A DNA stretch of 64,000 bases from Hamiltosporidium tvaerminnensis (GCA_022605425.2 CM061252.1:1-64000), one strand, 5' to 3'. Counted from the stretch's first letter, positions 1 to 13,701 are shown. Notes: generated by a model from the sequence alone, not told the origin. Made by a program: numbers and translations.

Positions 1-487
1 CTAACCCTAACCCTAACCCTAACCCTAACCCTAACCCTAACCCTAACCCTAACCCTAACCCTAACCCTAACCCTAACCCTAACCCTAACCCTAACCCTAA
101 CCCTAACCCTAACCCTAACCCTAACCCTAACCCTAACCCTAACCCTAACCCTAACCCTAACCCTAACCCTAACCCTAACCCTAACCCTAACCCTAACCCT
201 AACCCTAACCCTAACCCTAACCCTAACCCTAACCCTAACCCTAACCCTAACCCTAACCCTAACCCTAACCCTAACCCTAACCCTAACCCTAACCCTAACC
301 CTAACCCTAACCCTAACCCTAACCCTAACCCTAACCCTAACCCTAACCCTAACCCTAACCCTAACCCTAACCCTAACCCTAACCCTAACCCTAACCCTAA
401 CCCTAACCCTAACCCTAACCCTAACCCTAACCCTAACCCTAACCCTAACCCTAACCCTAACCCTAACCCTAACCTCTAACCCTAAAA
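1..487. repeat. Telomere repeat array (CTAACC)n
   Basis: Positions 1-474 are 79 perfect CTAACC units, followed by one inserted T, one more unit and a degenerate CTAAAA. The C-rich strand reads 5'->3' inward from position 1, as expected for the left end of a chromosome whose G-strand is TTAGGG. Beyond about 487 the sequence turns into AT-rich subtelomere with no further perfect units. The array may be longer in the cell, because the contig simply begins inside it. Confidence 0.98.
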
Positions 488-539
488 TGGCTTAAAAGTT
501 CTTAAAATAACTTAAAAAGATCGTTTAATATGAAATTAT

Positions 540-2990
540 TTGTTTTTAATGTAAGTTTTTTTAACTAATTTTTAGTAATTTTTTTCAATATAATTTGTAT
601 ATAGTCGTATTGACGATTCGAGATGATTAAAATATCAAGAAAAAAAAGAAAATCTTGAATGTTAAAAATTCTCTGAAAATTATACAAAACTTCTTATAAT
701 GATCTAATATAATTATATTTTACGAAAGATTTAGGAAAGTTTCTGTGTAATTCCATTCTCCAAATTTTCATATTTTTTTTCTATAATATTTTCTATATAC
801 TGTAGGAAACGATTTTAAATTAGAAAAAAAAATTCAGAAAAAAACATTAGTTATAATCTCAAAGAACACATATAATAAATGTTCTTAGGATATCATTAAT
901 GTTATGTTTATGTTAAATTTTCTGAGATTCTAAGCAATTTTTTTTTACTGAATTTTTTAAAGTCATTTGTTATATTTATATATACTATATTCAATTATTC
1001 GAAAGTTATCACAAATTAAAAATATAAAAAAAATTATGTTTATTTAAATAAGAATTATTCGAAATACTACCGGGTAGATTCTTAACCTAATATATTTATT
1101 CTTAAATTTGTATTTGATTTACCTATATTTTTTAATTCTGTTAGATTAGTTTCAATATAGTTGTATAAACCATTGCAAGATTCTAAAAATAAACTAAAAA
1201 AATATATGATTTATTACCTAAAGAATGTAAAAACATTCCATATAGATTTATAAAGATCCGAATGAGATAATAAAAAATTTGGTCATTTATTAATTTTTTT
1301 GATTTACTTAATCAGTTTTCGTACAGTCGTATATACGATTTAAAAAATATAAAAAATCTGTTCTTAAAAAATAAACGCTTCAATGCATAGGAATCTATAA
1401 AAATACATCAAGTGTGATTTTAATAATTTTATTTTTATGTTTACTATAAAATATAGCAGTTTTTCTTATAAATTTTTAATACTTATTTGCATTGTTGCTT
1501 AGTATATCTTTTATATGAATATTAAGAAAGATAAAAATTATGAAAAATTGAAGTTGCCTAAACAAACCTTAAAATAATTATAATGCTCTCAATATTTTAA
1601 AAAATACGTCTATATACTTAGATTATGGTTTATGATAATATTAAGTCATTTTGTGTGTTTGTTTCAATTTTCAATTTTTTTGAATTTTTTTGGCATATAT
1701 ACCTATAATATATGTCGCGTTTTAAAATTAAAAAACATCAACGAAAAAATACATATTCAATGCACAGCTTTTTAATTAATCTATAGCGGAGTCTTAAAGT
1801 ACTCTAAAAGCTTGCTTCTGAGTAAACTCCAAAATTCTGAAAGTAAATTTCTAAATTAATTTTTTCGAATTTGTCAAACTACATAGTATATTGTGAATGA
1901 AGAAATTTAAAAAAAGGTGAAAATCTTCTTAAAAAAAATTTAAGAATTATATTACGAAAATATCGCAACTATCAAATTCTGTATAGTGTAACAGAATATT
2001 TTTCTTTAATTATAATTTATAGTATATCTTTCTATTAAATTCGAATGAATTGATTTATTCGATTTGTTTTATGTATAGTCGTTAGAATGATATGAAAAAT
2101 GGAAAAAAATATAATTAAAAAAATAGATGTTTCGTTGAATAAAAATTGGTATAGATACATCAGATGTTTAGTAAAAAATTTTATTTATAGTAAAGAATAA
2201 ATTTTGTCTTTTTTCTTAACTTTTTTTATTGCTTGATTTTTTCTATTTTGTTTAATAGAGTTACATGTATCAGAATTGAAGATTTTAAAATTTTTAAAAT
2301 ACTCTGTAAAAAAGAAATACTATTTAATGCTCAGAAATTGATACAAATTCTACTAATATGCTTATAAAATATGACTGTTTATTTTATATAAAATTTGGGT
2401 ATGCAATCTTCATTACAATTTTTTTTTGATTTTTTTCGTGATATATTTGTATATAGTATATTAAACAAATCGAGAATTATCCATGACAAAATAAAATTTT
2501 TAAATACTCAAAAAACAGCAAAAATACAAGAAATTATCTAATAAGGAAACAATATTGGAGTTGTCAATAAAATTTTTTCGTTTTTAAGAACATTATTTCA
2601 TAAATATTTTTTTTTTCATTTCGATCAACCTATCTCGTATATAGTGTGTAGGCTATTCCAAAATTTTTGAAAATATTTTACAAGATATATGTTTTAATAC
2701 CGAAAATTACTTTGAATATAATGAATAATTGTTTATTAATTAGATATTGTATGTATAATAAAATTTCTAGGTGGTTTTTGTAAATTTCTGTACTCCAAAA
2801 TTATCGAATTTATTCGATATAGGTACTTATAGTCGCATTGAAGATTCTAAATTTTGAAAAAAAAAATATAAAAACAAATAAGATTATATACATGAAAAAT
2901 CCGGAAAAAGGACCAGAAATCTTTAGAATTATCAAATATGGTTTCTTTTAATTAAATCAGCCATTTTTGCTTTAAATTTTTGTACTTGTT
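540..2990. repeat. Decayed ~187-bp subtelomeric tandem array
   Basis: A core resembling TATATAGTCGTATTGACGAT recurs near 598, 794, 979, 1154, 1320, 1503, 1696, 1880, 2072, 2253, 2450, 2638 and 2825. Spacings run from 166 to 197 and average about 186 bp. Each core follows a T-rich stretch and is followed by an A-rich stretch (A-runs with TAAAAA). Individual units are highly diverged, so the array shows as a periodic motif rather than clear direct repeats. No coding potential is seen. The cores at 1503 and 2253 are the weakest. Confidence 0.6.
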
Positions 2991-2999
2991 TATTTTTTA

Positions 3000-4770
3000 A
3001 ATTTTATTTAGATTCGTTTCCTTTTTAAGTTTTTTTAACTGGAATATTTTATGTTTTTGTAATTATTTTTCTTCTTTTTACTACATTTAGAATTTCTAGT
3101 CGTATATGCTTGTTTACTTAAATTCATTTTGCTTAACCTTAATCCACTTTTTAAATGTGGTTACATTTTTTTAGATCATTCTTTTGTTATTCATTATCTA
3201 AGTTAAATGGTTACTTACGTAAGCAGTTTTCTACGTATAATACAGTTCTAACTCTTGTAATGTTTAAGTTTTTTTACAAAGTACTATTTTTTTCCTAACT
3301 GAAGCATAATGTTATTATATTTGTATGGAATTTTTATTGATTTTATGTCAAGTTTATATTCATTATTCTAAAAATTCGTTTTATCATATTAATATGTTAC
3401 ATTTGAATATATTCTAAAGTATTTTCTCTTCTTATATGATATTAAGGGTTTAAGTCTAATAAGCTTATAAAATTTACCATAATTGGAAGTTTTTAAGTGT
3501 GAGGTATTGGATGTTTATTTATTGTTTTTCGGAATATTTGGACTATTAAAACCTTTACTCAATATCTAAAAATAAGATTTTTTTATCTTGGTCATAATAC
3601 GCTGTGTTTAACGCTAATATGGCCGTATTAAATTTTATGAAATCGTTTGGAAAAGCTCTCAGTATATTGTTAGAAACATTAATCATATATGGAATTTATA
3701 GATAACTTTCGATTTCTATATAACCTCATATTATTTACCTTTTATAAAATTGATTGAAATGCCAGGTATCTATTATAAATGTATTGTTTATGTTACTTAA
3801 AAAAAATATAAATCTATTTGAAAGAAAGATGTATATGTGAAAGATATTTTAATATCATGTATAGAAGTTTTAATCGAATTAATGAGAAAATTAATACTAT
3901 AAACTTTTGTGAAATGGATTAAATTTTTATAGATTTATAAAGGGATTAATTTATTATGTGTAATACAATTTATAGGCAGTATATCTTAATATTTCATTCC
4001 TCTCAATATATCATAAATAAATATTTTGTTTTATAATATATAGCCAGAGTGAACCAACTTAAATTGTTATATTCATAAATATGTTAAATTTTTTTATAAT
4101 TTGTAAACTCTTTTTATTAGAATTATATACTATCTTACTGCAAAGTGCTAAAGAATTAACCTAAACTAAATAGGATAGTATACTAAAATGTCTTGAACTA
4201 ATAACTTTATTTTATTTTTATTACTTTTATATTAAACTACATTTTAATGAATGATTTTACACTAATTATTCGTACATTTGAATGCTCTTGAATTATCTAC
4301 CTAGTTTACAGGCGATTTCTACAACTATGTTTTAAATAGTTCGGATATCTGCTATTTGGGTTTTTTTGATCTTTAACTTTCACTGTAGCAATACGGATTC
4401 ACACAAAAAAACAATTCAACTAAAAAATAATTTAGATAATATTTTAATTTGTATAAAGATAGAATGAATGATCAATATATAGTTCAGTATAAACTTAATT
4501 TTATACCACATATTTTAATGTATATTTTTTTTATAGCTTTACAGCCACGAACAACTCTTTACATAATAAAGAAATACTTATACTAATCTGAATTAGAAGA
4601 TATTGATAACATTTTAATATCTAGATATATTTATAAGAGGATATTAAATGAGAAGATTAAAAAAAACATATTTTTTTATCAAATCGGTCGTGTATTATAA
4701 ATCAAAAAATAAAATTTCGATGACTTTGTTTGTCGATTTATAGCTAATTATATCGAAATTATTATTTTTC
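3000..4770. other. Gene-free AT-rich subtelomeric DNA
   Basis: No reading frame with recognisable protein features, no RNA gene and no clear repeat is visible here. A single AGTCGTAT core-like match near 3097 may be a last relic of the upstream ~187-bp array. Confidence 0.5.
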
Positions 4771-4779
4771 CAATTAAAA

Positions 4780-5285
4780 CGTAAAAATAGAGACAATTGG
4801 GTATTAAAATCACTAAAACTATAAATGGAGTTGAGTTCTAAATGCGTGGCATCTTTTACAAGTAAATTAGAACTTTTTCATTTTGAAACTTCTGATTCTT
4901 CCTTATATGAATAAAGATTAAACTAATTTAGAGGAATAGAACTTCTGCCACAACCAACTGATATATTTTTACTAGAATATTTGCACCTGTAATATATTAT
5001 CTCAAACTATCCAAGCGGATTCGGATTATGGAATGGTATATCTAAGGTTATTTACACTTACCTTGTTCAAAGTGTAGTCACCAAGAACTCATCTGATCTT
5101 GTTTGAAGTCAAAATTAACTAAATAATTTAATGAATTCACTCATAATATATTGGTACATAAATACACTATATCATTAACTGGAATTACAATAACGCGAAG
5201 GCAAAGAGCTCAATTATGAGACGCCTTGGTCTGTTTGAAAATACTCGAGGTGGAGATGTATGTGGTAAAGAAAAAGATAAAATAA
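4780..5285 (+). pseudogene. Possible decayed coding remnant (related to 6370-6900)
   Basis: Base composition is richer in G and C than the surroundings. A short frame near 5173-5287 reads INWNYN..KAKSSIMRRLG.LFENTRG and aligns by eye with a frame in the 6.37-6.90 kb segment. The DNA around 4830 (GTGGCATCTTTTAC) also resembles 6430 (GTAGCATCTTCTAC). Stops and frameshifts abound. The spacing and character vaguely recall the endonuclease part of a LINE ORF2, but that identity is only a guess. Confidence 0.25.
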
Positions 5286-5289
5286 TATG

Positions 5290-6365
5290 ATGAGATTTAT
5301 AAATTAACCATTTAAAAATTAAAAGATTTTATTTACTCTATATCACAAAACATTACTTTTGTATATTTGCTCGACTATTTCTTTTAAATGTTAAGAAAAT
5401 TCATTTGTCCTTCATGATATATGAGTGAAACGCCGTCTCTATGATTGAATTGTTTTCTTCTTGATTAAATGTGTACTTCCTATTATAAAAATCTTCATAA
5501 ATATTTGAGCTATTAACGCTTAAGTAAGCCGTTTGAACTCAATACAAATTTTGTATTATATATTATCTTATACTATTTTTTGGTTTGTGTTAGAAGATTA
5601 AACATATTTTATAGTTTGTAAAAATTAAAAGGTAATGCTGTTTTGAACAAATATTTTTTAATATATATTTTTCTCTCAATATTTTTTGTGTTTAAGGAAT
5701 TCACATTTCTTAATCTATATGCTTCTATTGTTTGAAATACTATGCATTTTATATTTAATTGAAAGGTATTTAAAAACTAATGTGCCTTTTCTAATAATCA
5801 CAATTTTACAATAAATAAAAAATTAGAATTTTAGTGGATACATTTTCGCTTATACAAAGCTTTCCATTTTAAAATACTTTTGATAAGGATAAAACTTTAT
5901 GCAAATGATATGCATTGTAACAAATGAAGATTTTAATATTTTTTTTAAAATTATTAATAATAATTTAGACGATTCCATGTAGCAATTATTTTAACTATAT
6001 CTCTATACGTATTAAGCAATAAATTTTTTTTAGATAATACATTGTTCGAAATTAATTTATTTTACAGCTATTTTTATAATTTTTTTTTTATTTAAATTTA
6101 TGCAAGTTATAAATTCAGATATGAAATAGAATATGAAGAAAATTATATTGTAGGGATATACTTATAGAATATCTTAGTATGATTTAAAAGAAGCCAAGAA
6201 CATTATTTAAATAAGTATTGTTATACATTAAAATGGTTTAGAAGGGTAAACAGTGGATGGTATAATTAAAAATTGTGACTTGAGCTAACTCATAATGTAA
6301 TTAGATAGATTGCTTTGGAAGAATATCTATCAAGCTACTGAACGAATTAAATGAAATTTGATTCT
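5290..6365. other. Gene-free AT-rich DNA
   Basis: Nothing recognisable: no substantial frame, RNA gene or tandem repeat seen. Confidence 0.5.
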
Positions 6366-6369
6366 AAGT

Positions 6370-6900
6370 GACATTGATTGTTAAAAAATTTAAAAGTATA
6401 AAATGGCAAGGGTTTTTCATTTTGTAGCATCTTCTACGGATTAGCTTCAAGAATATGTTTGAAATATCTGATGCTCTATAGGAAAAACTCTTCATCTTTT
6501 AAACTACAAGAGCTATGACTGTACTGAAGTGAAAGCCAAATATAACAAATGTCACCGTTCACAGATATCAATTCTCTGTAATATTTGCATTTATATTTGC
6601 TGCATCTGTATATATCTTAATTGGTGGATTATAGAAAGATTTATTTATGTTTATCTCCATGGGTCTAAACATGATTAATTGTATAGCTATCCTCAATCAC
6701 ATTCGATTTTGTTAAAAAATCGAAGAATTCGAAATTAGTGATTTTAATCACTTTGTAATGCTTTTAGATAATCTTAACTGCAACATCAATTGTATTTACA
6801 AGAAATTTAAGGCAATGAGCCAAATACTGGGAAAACACTGCCTATTTGATAGAAAAGTTTTGTGAAGACTTAACGCTATACAATAAAATTACATCAAAAT
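6370..6900 (+). pseudogene. Possible decayed coding remnant (related to 4780-5285)
   Basis: A frame near 6750-6880 reads LDNLNCNINCIYKKFKAMSQ and onward to LGKHCLFDRKV, matching the 5.2-kb segment in order and spacing (LNCN.N / INWNYN; K.FKAMSQILG / KAKSSIMRRLG; CLFD / LFEN). Many stops interrupt it. It may be an old retroelement fragment; no full domain can be recognised. Confidence 0.25.
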
Positions 6901-6909
6901 ACTTTGCAA

Positions 6910-8085
6910 AAAAATCTTAAATTATTTTACGAACAACCCTAATTTATTATTTACAATATCTTTCCCTTTTGATTGTATGCTTTTAAATGCTTTATTTCGG
7001 TCACAATCAAAAACAATATGTCTTTTATAATATTTTGGATAGGTGTAGATTCTTGTGTATTTACATTTCTATTTTAATAAATGTGTTCGTTTTATTTTTC
7101 TAAAGGTTTTACATACTTTTTTGCTAGCTATGTTACAGAACTTATATAAGGACATTATAATGTTAATCAAACCTTATATTTCTTTAATGTTTTTCTAAAC
7201 CAACTTTCTCAAGTATTTCACTGCTACAAGTTAAGTAAATAATATTTTCTCTACTATATTTCACAAGTATTTCCCTGACTTGGGTTAGTGAAAGCAAAAT
7301 ATTTTAATTGGAATGGTATTAGGTGCTTTCACACTTTCTTAATAAATTAACTTTTTTTATTTTAAATTTTCAAGCTAGTTTGTGGGATTTGCATTAATCC
7401 TTTCATTTTTATCAAATAAAATTAAAATGGCTTTATTTTTTGGTCGACTTTAGAAAATTTTAGTTTTTCTTTTGGTACGAATATACAATACATATAAATA
7501 GAATAAAGATATACCTTACTGCCTATTGAAATCGCTTTTTTAAAAATTTTTTCATGATTTTTTTGCTTTTATTTTAGTAAGTAAACATTCATACATTGAT
7601 TTAACATTGAAAATCCTTATGCATGAAATAGCGACATTTCTTTTGAATATAAAAATAAAACGCTTGTAAATGTATTGCTTTTAATATTTTTAATTAAAAT
7701 AAATTTTCAACTATAAAAAGTAAGTATTGAATTTATTCATCTGAAATTTAAAAAAAACTTTGTCCTAATAGTAAAGATTTTTTACATGTAATCATTTGAA
7801 TTTAGCAGATTCCATAACTTTTGCCAGTGAAAACTACTCTTAATACCATGGAACCAAATATATTTATGTTTTAAAAAAGAATTCCTCAAACAAAAATTAA
7901 AAAAAAATTAAAAGCAGCTGAATATTAATGAAAGAAGAAATTTATTTGTAATTAGACATACCTTTTTCAATTAACCGCAATCAGAATTTTTAAACTGTTG
8001 CTCAACAATATTTTATTGAACATGGCAGAATCAAATACTTCTAAAAACAAAACTCTTTTTAAAAAATAGCAAAAACTTTTTTCAC
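6910..8085. other. Gene-free AT-rich DNA
   Basis: No supported gene, RNA or tandem array seen. Confidence 0.5.
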
Positions 8086-8089
8086 TCAA

Positions 8090-8920
8090 CTAATTAATTT
8101 CATACCACTCCAAACAAGCTTTCCCTACCCTTTTTTTTAATCCCCGAAACCAAGCGTTTTTCTTCAACCCTATTAATATTTCCCTATCCCGATTGTTTTT
8201 ACCCTGATTTCTTTTTACATAACAGAATCTCACCCCCCTAATTTCTTTATGTTTAAATATATTTTAAATAACTTCATCATTTTCCTGGCCAAATCATTTT
8301 ATCTTTAAATTTATTTTTTCCGCAATTAATTTCTTTTGCCCTAACATTCTTTTTTCCATAAACTTGCTTCCCTTCAAGACAATTCTTTTTTTTCCAAAAG
8401 TAATTTTTATTTATTTCTGTTCAAATTATATTCTTTTTTGAAAACTTGTATCTTTAAAACAAAATTTAATAACATGCCCAACTCTATTAATTTCAACTAA
8501 ATATTATCATTCTGACAATTTTTTTCTAATTTACAGCTTTTTCTTCTACCGAATTCAACTTTCCTTAGTATTTTTTAAATTTTAAAAAACAATACTTTTT
8601 CCTTAGAAATCCTTTCCCTCGGCCTGATTTCACTTTCCATTAACCCTATTCCCCAACTAATTCTCTTTTCCCATATCTAATTTTCTTCCTTCGTATACCT
8701 GTTCCCTAGCTAAAATCCTTTTTCCGTAACTACAATTTTTCTTTCCCTAACAAAAACTTTTTTAATAGATGTAAACCTCAATACTTATCTCTACTTTGAT
8801 TTTACTCTCACGATTTATTCTTAACTTTTTTTTCTCCAATAAATTTTGTTTCCAACTAAATCTTTTTTTCCTTGGCTAATTTTCTTCTCCCTAACTTTTT
8901 TATTCTTATTGAAAAAAAAA
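8090..8920. repeat. Pyrimidine-rich degenerate block, TTTTCCCTAACTAATT-like
   Basis: The + strand is strikingly T/C-rich and repeatedly shows variants of TTCCCTAACTAATTTTCTT: near 8125, 8180, 8340, 8630-8660, 8705, 8750, 8865 and 8890. G is nearly absent over hundreds of bases. The CCCTAAC cores resemble the telomere unit embedded in poly-pyrimidine. There is no reading frame of interest. It may be a decayed short tandem repeat. Confidence 0.5.
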
Positions 8921-8929
8921 TTGGGGTAA

Positions 8930-11900
8930 AAAAATAGAAATTATTTTTTTAAAATAATTCTCTTATCTAAAAGTTGGGTTTCTATTTTTCCTTATCCTAC
9001 GGTATGAAACCATGTTTGTTTTTTTATAAAAAGTAGTTTCCTGTAATTTTTATCCAAGTAATAACGGTATTTTTAATCTTTGCTAACCAATATTTTTCCA
9101 CTTAAAGTTTTTATAAATCAAAATTTATATTGCTTGTAAATTTACTTCTTCAAAGATATTTTTTCTTAGATTATATAACTATTAAAATACATAAATTTAG
9201 ATTCGAAAATGCTTCTTAGAATCATATTAATCTAAGAATATATTTAGATTTCCTTTTGTAATAATATACCTTTTGTGAAGTTAGGGAATGTAAACCCCAA
9301 AAGCGTTCTAAAAAAAGGTGAATTTACATATAGTAGATAAAATAAACAAAAAAATGTTTTATAAGAATCTCTTCTAAATTGTTAGAAGAAAATTTATTTG
9401 TATGAAAATAAGAAAAAAATAAAGAAAATTGTAAAAAAAACTGTTTTACGAAGAAAAATTTAATTGTAAATTTGAATTGGATTGTCACGGAGGAAATTAA
9501 ACTTGCCATTCCATGCTAGCCAAAACCAAAAAAAAATTAAACTCTAACTTAATTGGTTTAGTTAATTATTTTTAGTATGTTAGTAATCTTTCTTTAAAGA
9601 TGAATCATGATAAAGAGATTCTGAAGTCTAGGTGATGTTTATGAAATAGTTGGTCTAAAATAATACATGGAGAAGAATGTGATGAATTGTGATAGTAGTA
9701 TGGTATGTAGAGATACATTTTCAAGGTGCATTTTTCAAAAAGGGAGATAGAGGGAAGTAAGTAGGTTGGGTAAAAAAACGTGTAATAAAAAGTTAGTGTG
9801 TTAGTCAGAATAAAAACGGGCATCACTTGTCTTTTTCTTTAAGCTTTTAGTTCTGTTCTTGAAATTTGATTTTATTCGGATTATTTCTTGGAGTAACCAC
9901 CCAACCCTGAAGGGGTTTGGATCAATTACATATTTGAGTTCAAAAATACCTTTATTCTATCTGTAAATATTTAAATATTAAAAACAATTTAAATTTGATA
10001 GTGAATTTTTTGAAAATTTATTACTATAAAAGTTCCGATTGTTTATATTGTTTTAATTTTGTCTACATTTTACTAAAAAGTATATTTTTTGTATATACTT
10101 TTTTTGAAAAATTACGTTTTCAAAAACCGTATAAAGTCATTTTTAAATTCCCTGGAATTCTTTGTACAAATTCAAAATATTTTGTTCCGTTTTGTATTCT
10201 ATAACTTTTTACAATTCATTGCAAATTTTTTAGTTTGTTATATATTTTTTACCTTCCTGCTAGTTTGGTTTAATATTGTATAAATTTAAACGTAATTGTA
10301 TATTTATTAAAATCTTTACCTTTATAATTTTTTTATAATGTTTAAAATTGTCTACTATTTTCATGTATCCATTTATGATAAATATATATACCAGGGCTTT
10401 ATAATATCTATAAATTGTCTTATTCTTTCTAGTTCTACCTACTATGTGCAAAATTCTAGCTTTTTTCGTGAGAAAATAAAGATTTTTGATAAATATACGA
10501 CTTTCTTTCAATAATAATTGCTTTCTAAACCAAAAAAAAATGTTGCCAAGCCGAAAATATTAAGTTCAAATTTGTTTGAAAAAATCTATTAAACGTACAA
10601 ATTTAACTTTTCAAACAAATTACTAAAGTGATATAGCACGTTAGCGTATTTCATGCGAATTTATGTGTTACCTTCGCAAATCATATTCAAATGCAGAAAT
10701 TCAAAGTTTTAAGAAAAGTTTTTAGTTTGTAAAATTCTAATATTGAATTTTTATATTTTTTTAAAAAAATTTGAAGTTACGTTTTAAAAAAGTACACTTA
10801 AAATAAAGACAATGTTTTTTTTCCGTTATGAAAATACCGAATTTTGAGTAGCACTCATGTTAATAGTTTTTTGGAAATATGCATCAAGTTATTTTTTTTT
10901 ATTTTTTAGTAATTTACAAAAATAAAAAATTTGAAAGTACGTTTATGATTAGGGGGTTTATCTTAAAATTATGGTTGATTAATTCTAAACTTCGGAGGTG
11001 CATGTTTTTAGCTATTTAATCACAATTAGGAAGTAAATTTTTCGTTTTATATAATATTACTTTTTATGTCTATTATTCAGTTAAAGAATATATCAAAACA
11101 GTCAGTTCTGTGATTTCTTAAAAGATTTAAGTGTTTTGAAAGAATTCGTTTTATCATAGGCTAAATTTTTCTTTTGAAATATATTAAAAGGTTATTATTT
11201 TATATGCTCCTATAGTTTACTTGAAAAAGAAAATGCTAAGAAAACCTAGTAAATTATAAGTTTAACCTGTCTCGGATCTAGGTTTGAAACTTTTATTTAA
11301 GAATAGTTTGTTAAAAACATTTGATTGAGTAAGTAAAATTTCTCCCTTCTTTGCCACTTATATTTGATAAATATGTAGGTTCAGAGGTTAAAAATATATT
11401 ATGCATTTTGTGTAGACAGATAGCAAAAAACATCGATAATTCTAATCGTTAGAATATTGTAGAAAAAAAATTAAAGAAATTGTTTTTGCGATTAATATTT
11501 TTTTTAAAAAAACGAAAAAGAAACAAAGTAATTTATATATTGACTTAATTTGTATGTATTTTCTAATTTAAGAAAATACTATTTACTTTATATAGATTTG
11601 CATTTTAAAGAAAACGCCAGACTGATCTAAAAAGATTTTATGTGGTTTGTACACTTTTCATACTTTTTTTTCAGACGATCGAGCCTACTAGTAATTTAAA
11701 AACACTTTTTTATAAAATTGGGCTTATGTCTTTTTTAAGAACGTAGTAATTTTAGAATTGATAGGTTTGAAAGAAATATCGTTAATACTTTTCGGTTTCG
11801 ATTATACTTATAAAATAAAATTAAGTATGCTTTCTATTCAACACAGTGAATATTAGAAGTTCTTCGTATGTACTTGGTTAACGTATTTCTATTTACTATA

Positions 11901-13035
11901 CTCAATATCATACAAGGGTTTTTTTGTAATTAGAATAGATATATTTTCCAGATAAAAGCAGTATATACTGTTTAACGGTAAATTAAAATAGATATCTTCA
12001 ACAGGGGATTTAGAAATACTTTTTATTAAAAATCAGTACTTTAGACCTGTTTTTAGAATGTATATAGGTACCTTTTCATATACAACCTAAATTTATACAG
12101 ACATATAGAAAAATTTGGTTTTTAAATAAAAAATGATCAGAGTACTTTTAGTTTTCCCAGTATTTTTATAGAGAAGGTTTGTTTTATAAGCTAAAAATTG
12201 ATCTGAATGGTCTATTCTTATATTAGAGCATATGCCAGATACAATTATTTCAAAAGGGTAAGATATTTATCTATATTATCGAGAAGACAGGGGCTATTCT
12301 TTTGATTCTTATATTTTACCAATTTATATTTATTATATTAAAAACTATAAATTAGCGTACGTTCTTAATCTCGGACATCTTCTGTACCAAAACATTTCAT
12401 ATTTATATGTCTTAAAGCTCTTCTGTCATTGGGTAGTATTTTGTATACTCTTTGATAATTTTGTTTCACTATATTTTCATATAAGCCTTATATCAAATAC
12501 CACTTATATACTATTTTTATGATATTCGCTGAATAATTTATTTCCAACTTTAGGTTGTTAGGTGATATGATTTCGGAAAATTCTAATATAGGATTATTTG
12601 CAAAATTCTAGAGAATATTCATAGAGTAGTATAAATAATTTGTTTAATCTCGTGAAAAATACGGATTCGCTCAAACAAGGGATTATATTCAATTTTTAAA
12701 TGCTAATATATAATCCTATCAGCAACAATCTGTGTTAATGTAAATCTTATTCAATGAGCCTGATTACGAAAAAAAATAATAATTTAAGGTGAAAACTTTT
12801 CATTTGAGCGTATACACGAAAGGAATTAAAACATTGTAGCTAAACACGTTATGGCAGTCAGTAAACAAATTGTATAAATGTTTATGAACAATTTGAACTT
12901 TATTTTACTTATCCCACAGTTCTTAATGAAAAATATTAAGTTTGAAATTCTGTTCATAAGCTATCTTTAAAAACCCTTCTGTATAATCTAATAAGGCTTA
13001 TGCAAATAGTGCGCTAATTTCCATAAGGATCAAAT
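8930..13035. other. Gene-free AT-rich DNA
   Basis: Several short open frames occur (for example 9324-9509, 9605-9826, 9995-10204, 10260-10511), but they are Phe/Tyr/Ile/Lys-rich translations of AT sequence without domains, so I do not call them genes. A small hairpin at 9901-9920 (CCAACCC, loop TGAA, GGGGTTTGG) stands out by its GC content. Nothing else is recognised. Confidence 0.5.
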
Positions 13036-13039
13036 AGTT

Positions 13040-13311
13040 CGTCCTGCTAACTGTAGTGATACAGTGAAGGAGTGTGTCATATACAAGACAAGCACTATCT
13101 TTGTTATAGTGCTACTTGTAGTTAAGGCTACTAATTCTGTTGTTGTTATTCAAAAGGTGTTAAGTACTATACAGTGTTATAGGGGTGTGTTATTAACAAT
13201 AGTGCAAAAAGATCTGGTTAATATTCTAAAGTTTTCTAATTGTTTGATGGTTTTAATTGAGGTAGTATAGAAATTTGCAGAATTTTTAAAATATTTAAAT
13301 AAAATTTTCTT
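13040..13311 (+). mobile_element. 3'-end remnant of an upstream LINE copy
   Basis: The 24 nt at 13288-13311 are identical to 17881-17904 at the end of the better-preserved LINE copy. Similarity continues a little upstream (TTTnCAGAAyTT in both), and a motif near 13050 (AACTGTAGTGATACAGTG) resembles 17805 (AACTGTAGTAACGGTG). I read this as the 3' untranslated end of a further, 5'-truncated copy. The alternative is that the 24-mer is a target-site duplication of the downstream copy. A short open frame at 13064-13270 has no recognisable domain. Confidence 0.45.
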
Positions 13312-13701
13312 GTATTGCCATGGCTACAAAATATTCCTAGCTCATTCTGATAAAAATACGAAAGATCCAACTCATAATAAAGTTGCACAGTGAAAAACAC
13401 TAAGAGACAGAACAAATACAGTAAACTAACATGTTCAACTACTTTGCAATGGCTGTGGGAACATAGGTGGAAACTCCAATTTGCACCTAGATAAGACATC
13501 TACAAGAACTTCAGATCTATAAGCGGAATGTACAGACAAGACTCGTTGTACTAGTAAGAAAAAAACTGAACAAAATAATGAATTGAATACAACAGAAGTA
13601 TTGCGGACCGTTCTAGCTGTTAAACCAAGGGTACGGGGTAGAGACTTGGGTGATACGCCGCATGAACAGACAGTCTCGTTAAACAGCAAAAACTTAACAA
13701 C

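Noticed and set aside
9324-10511. Several 60-85-residue open frames in the left gene desert
   Set aside because: They are Phe/Tyr/Ile/Lys-rich translations of AT-rich DNA, overlap on both strands, have no domain and lack the CCC start signal.
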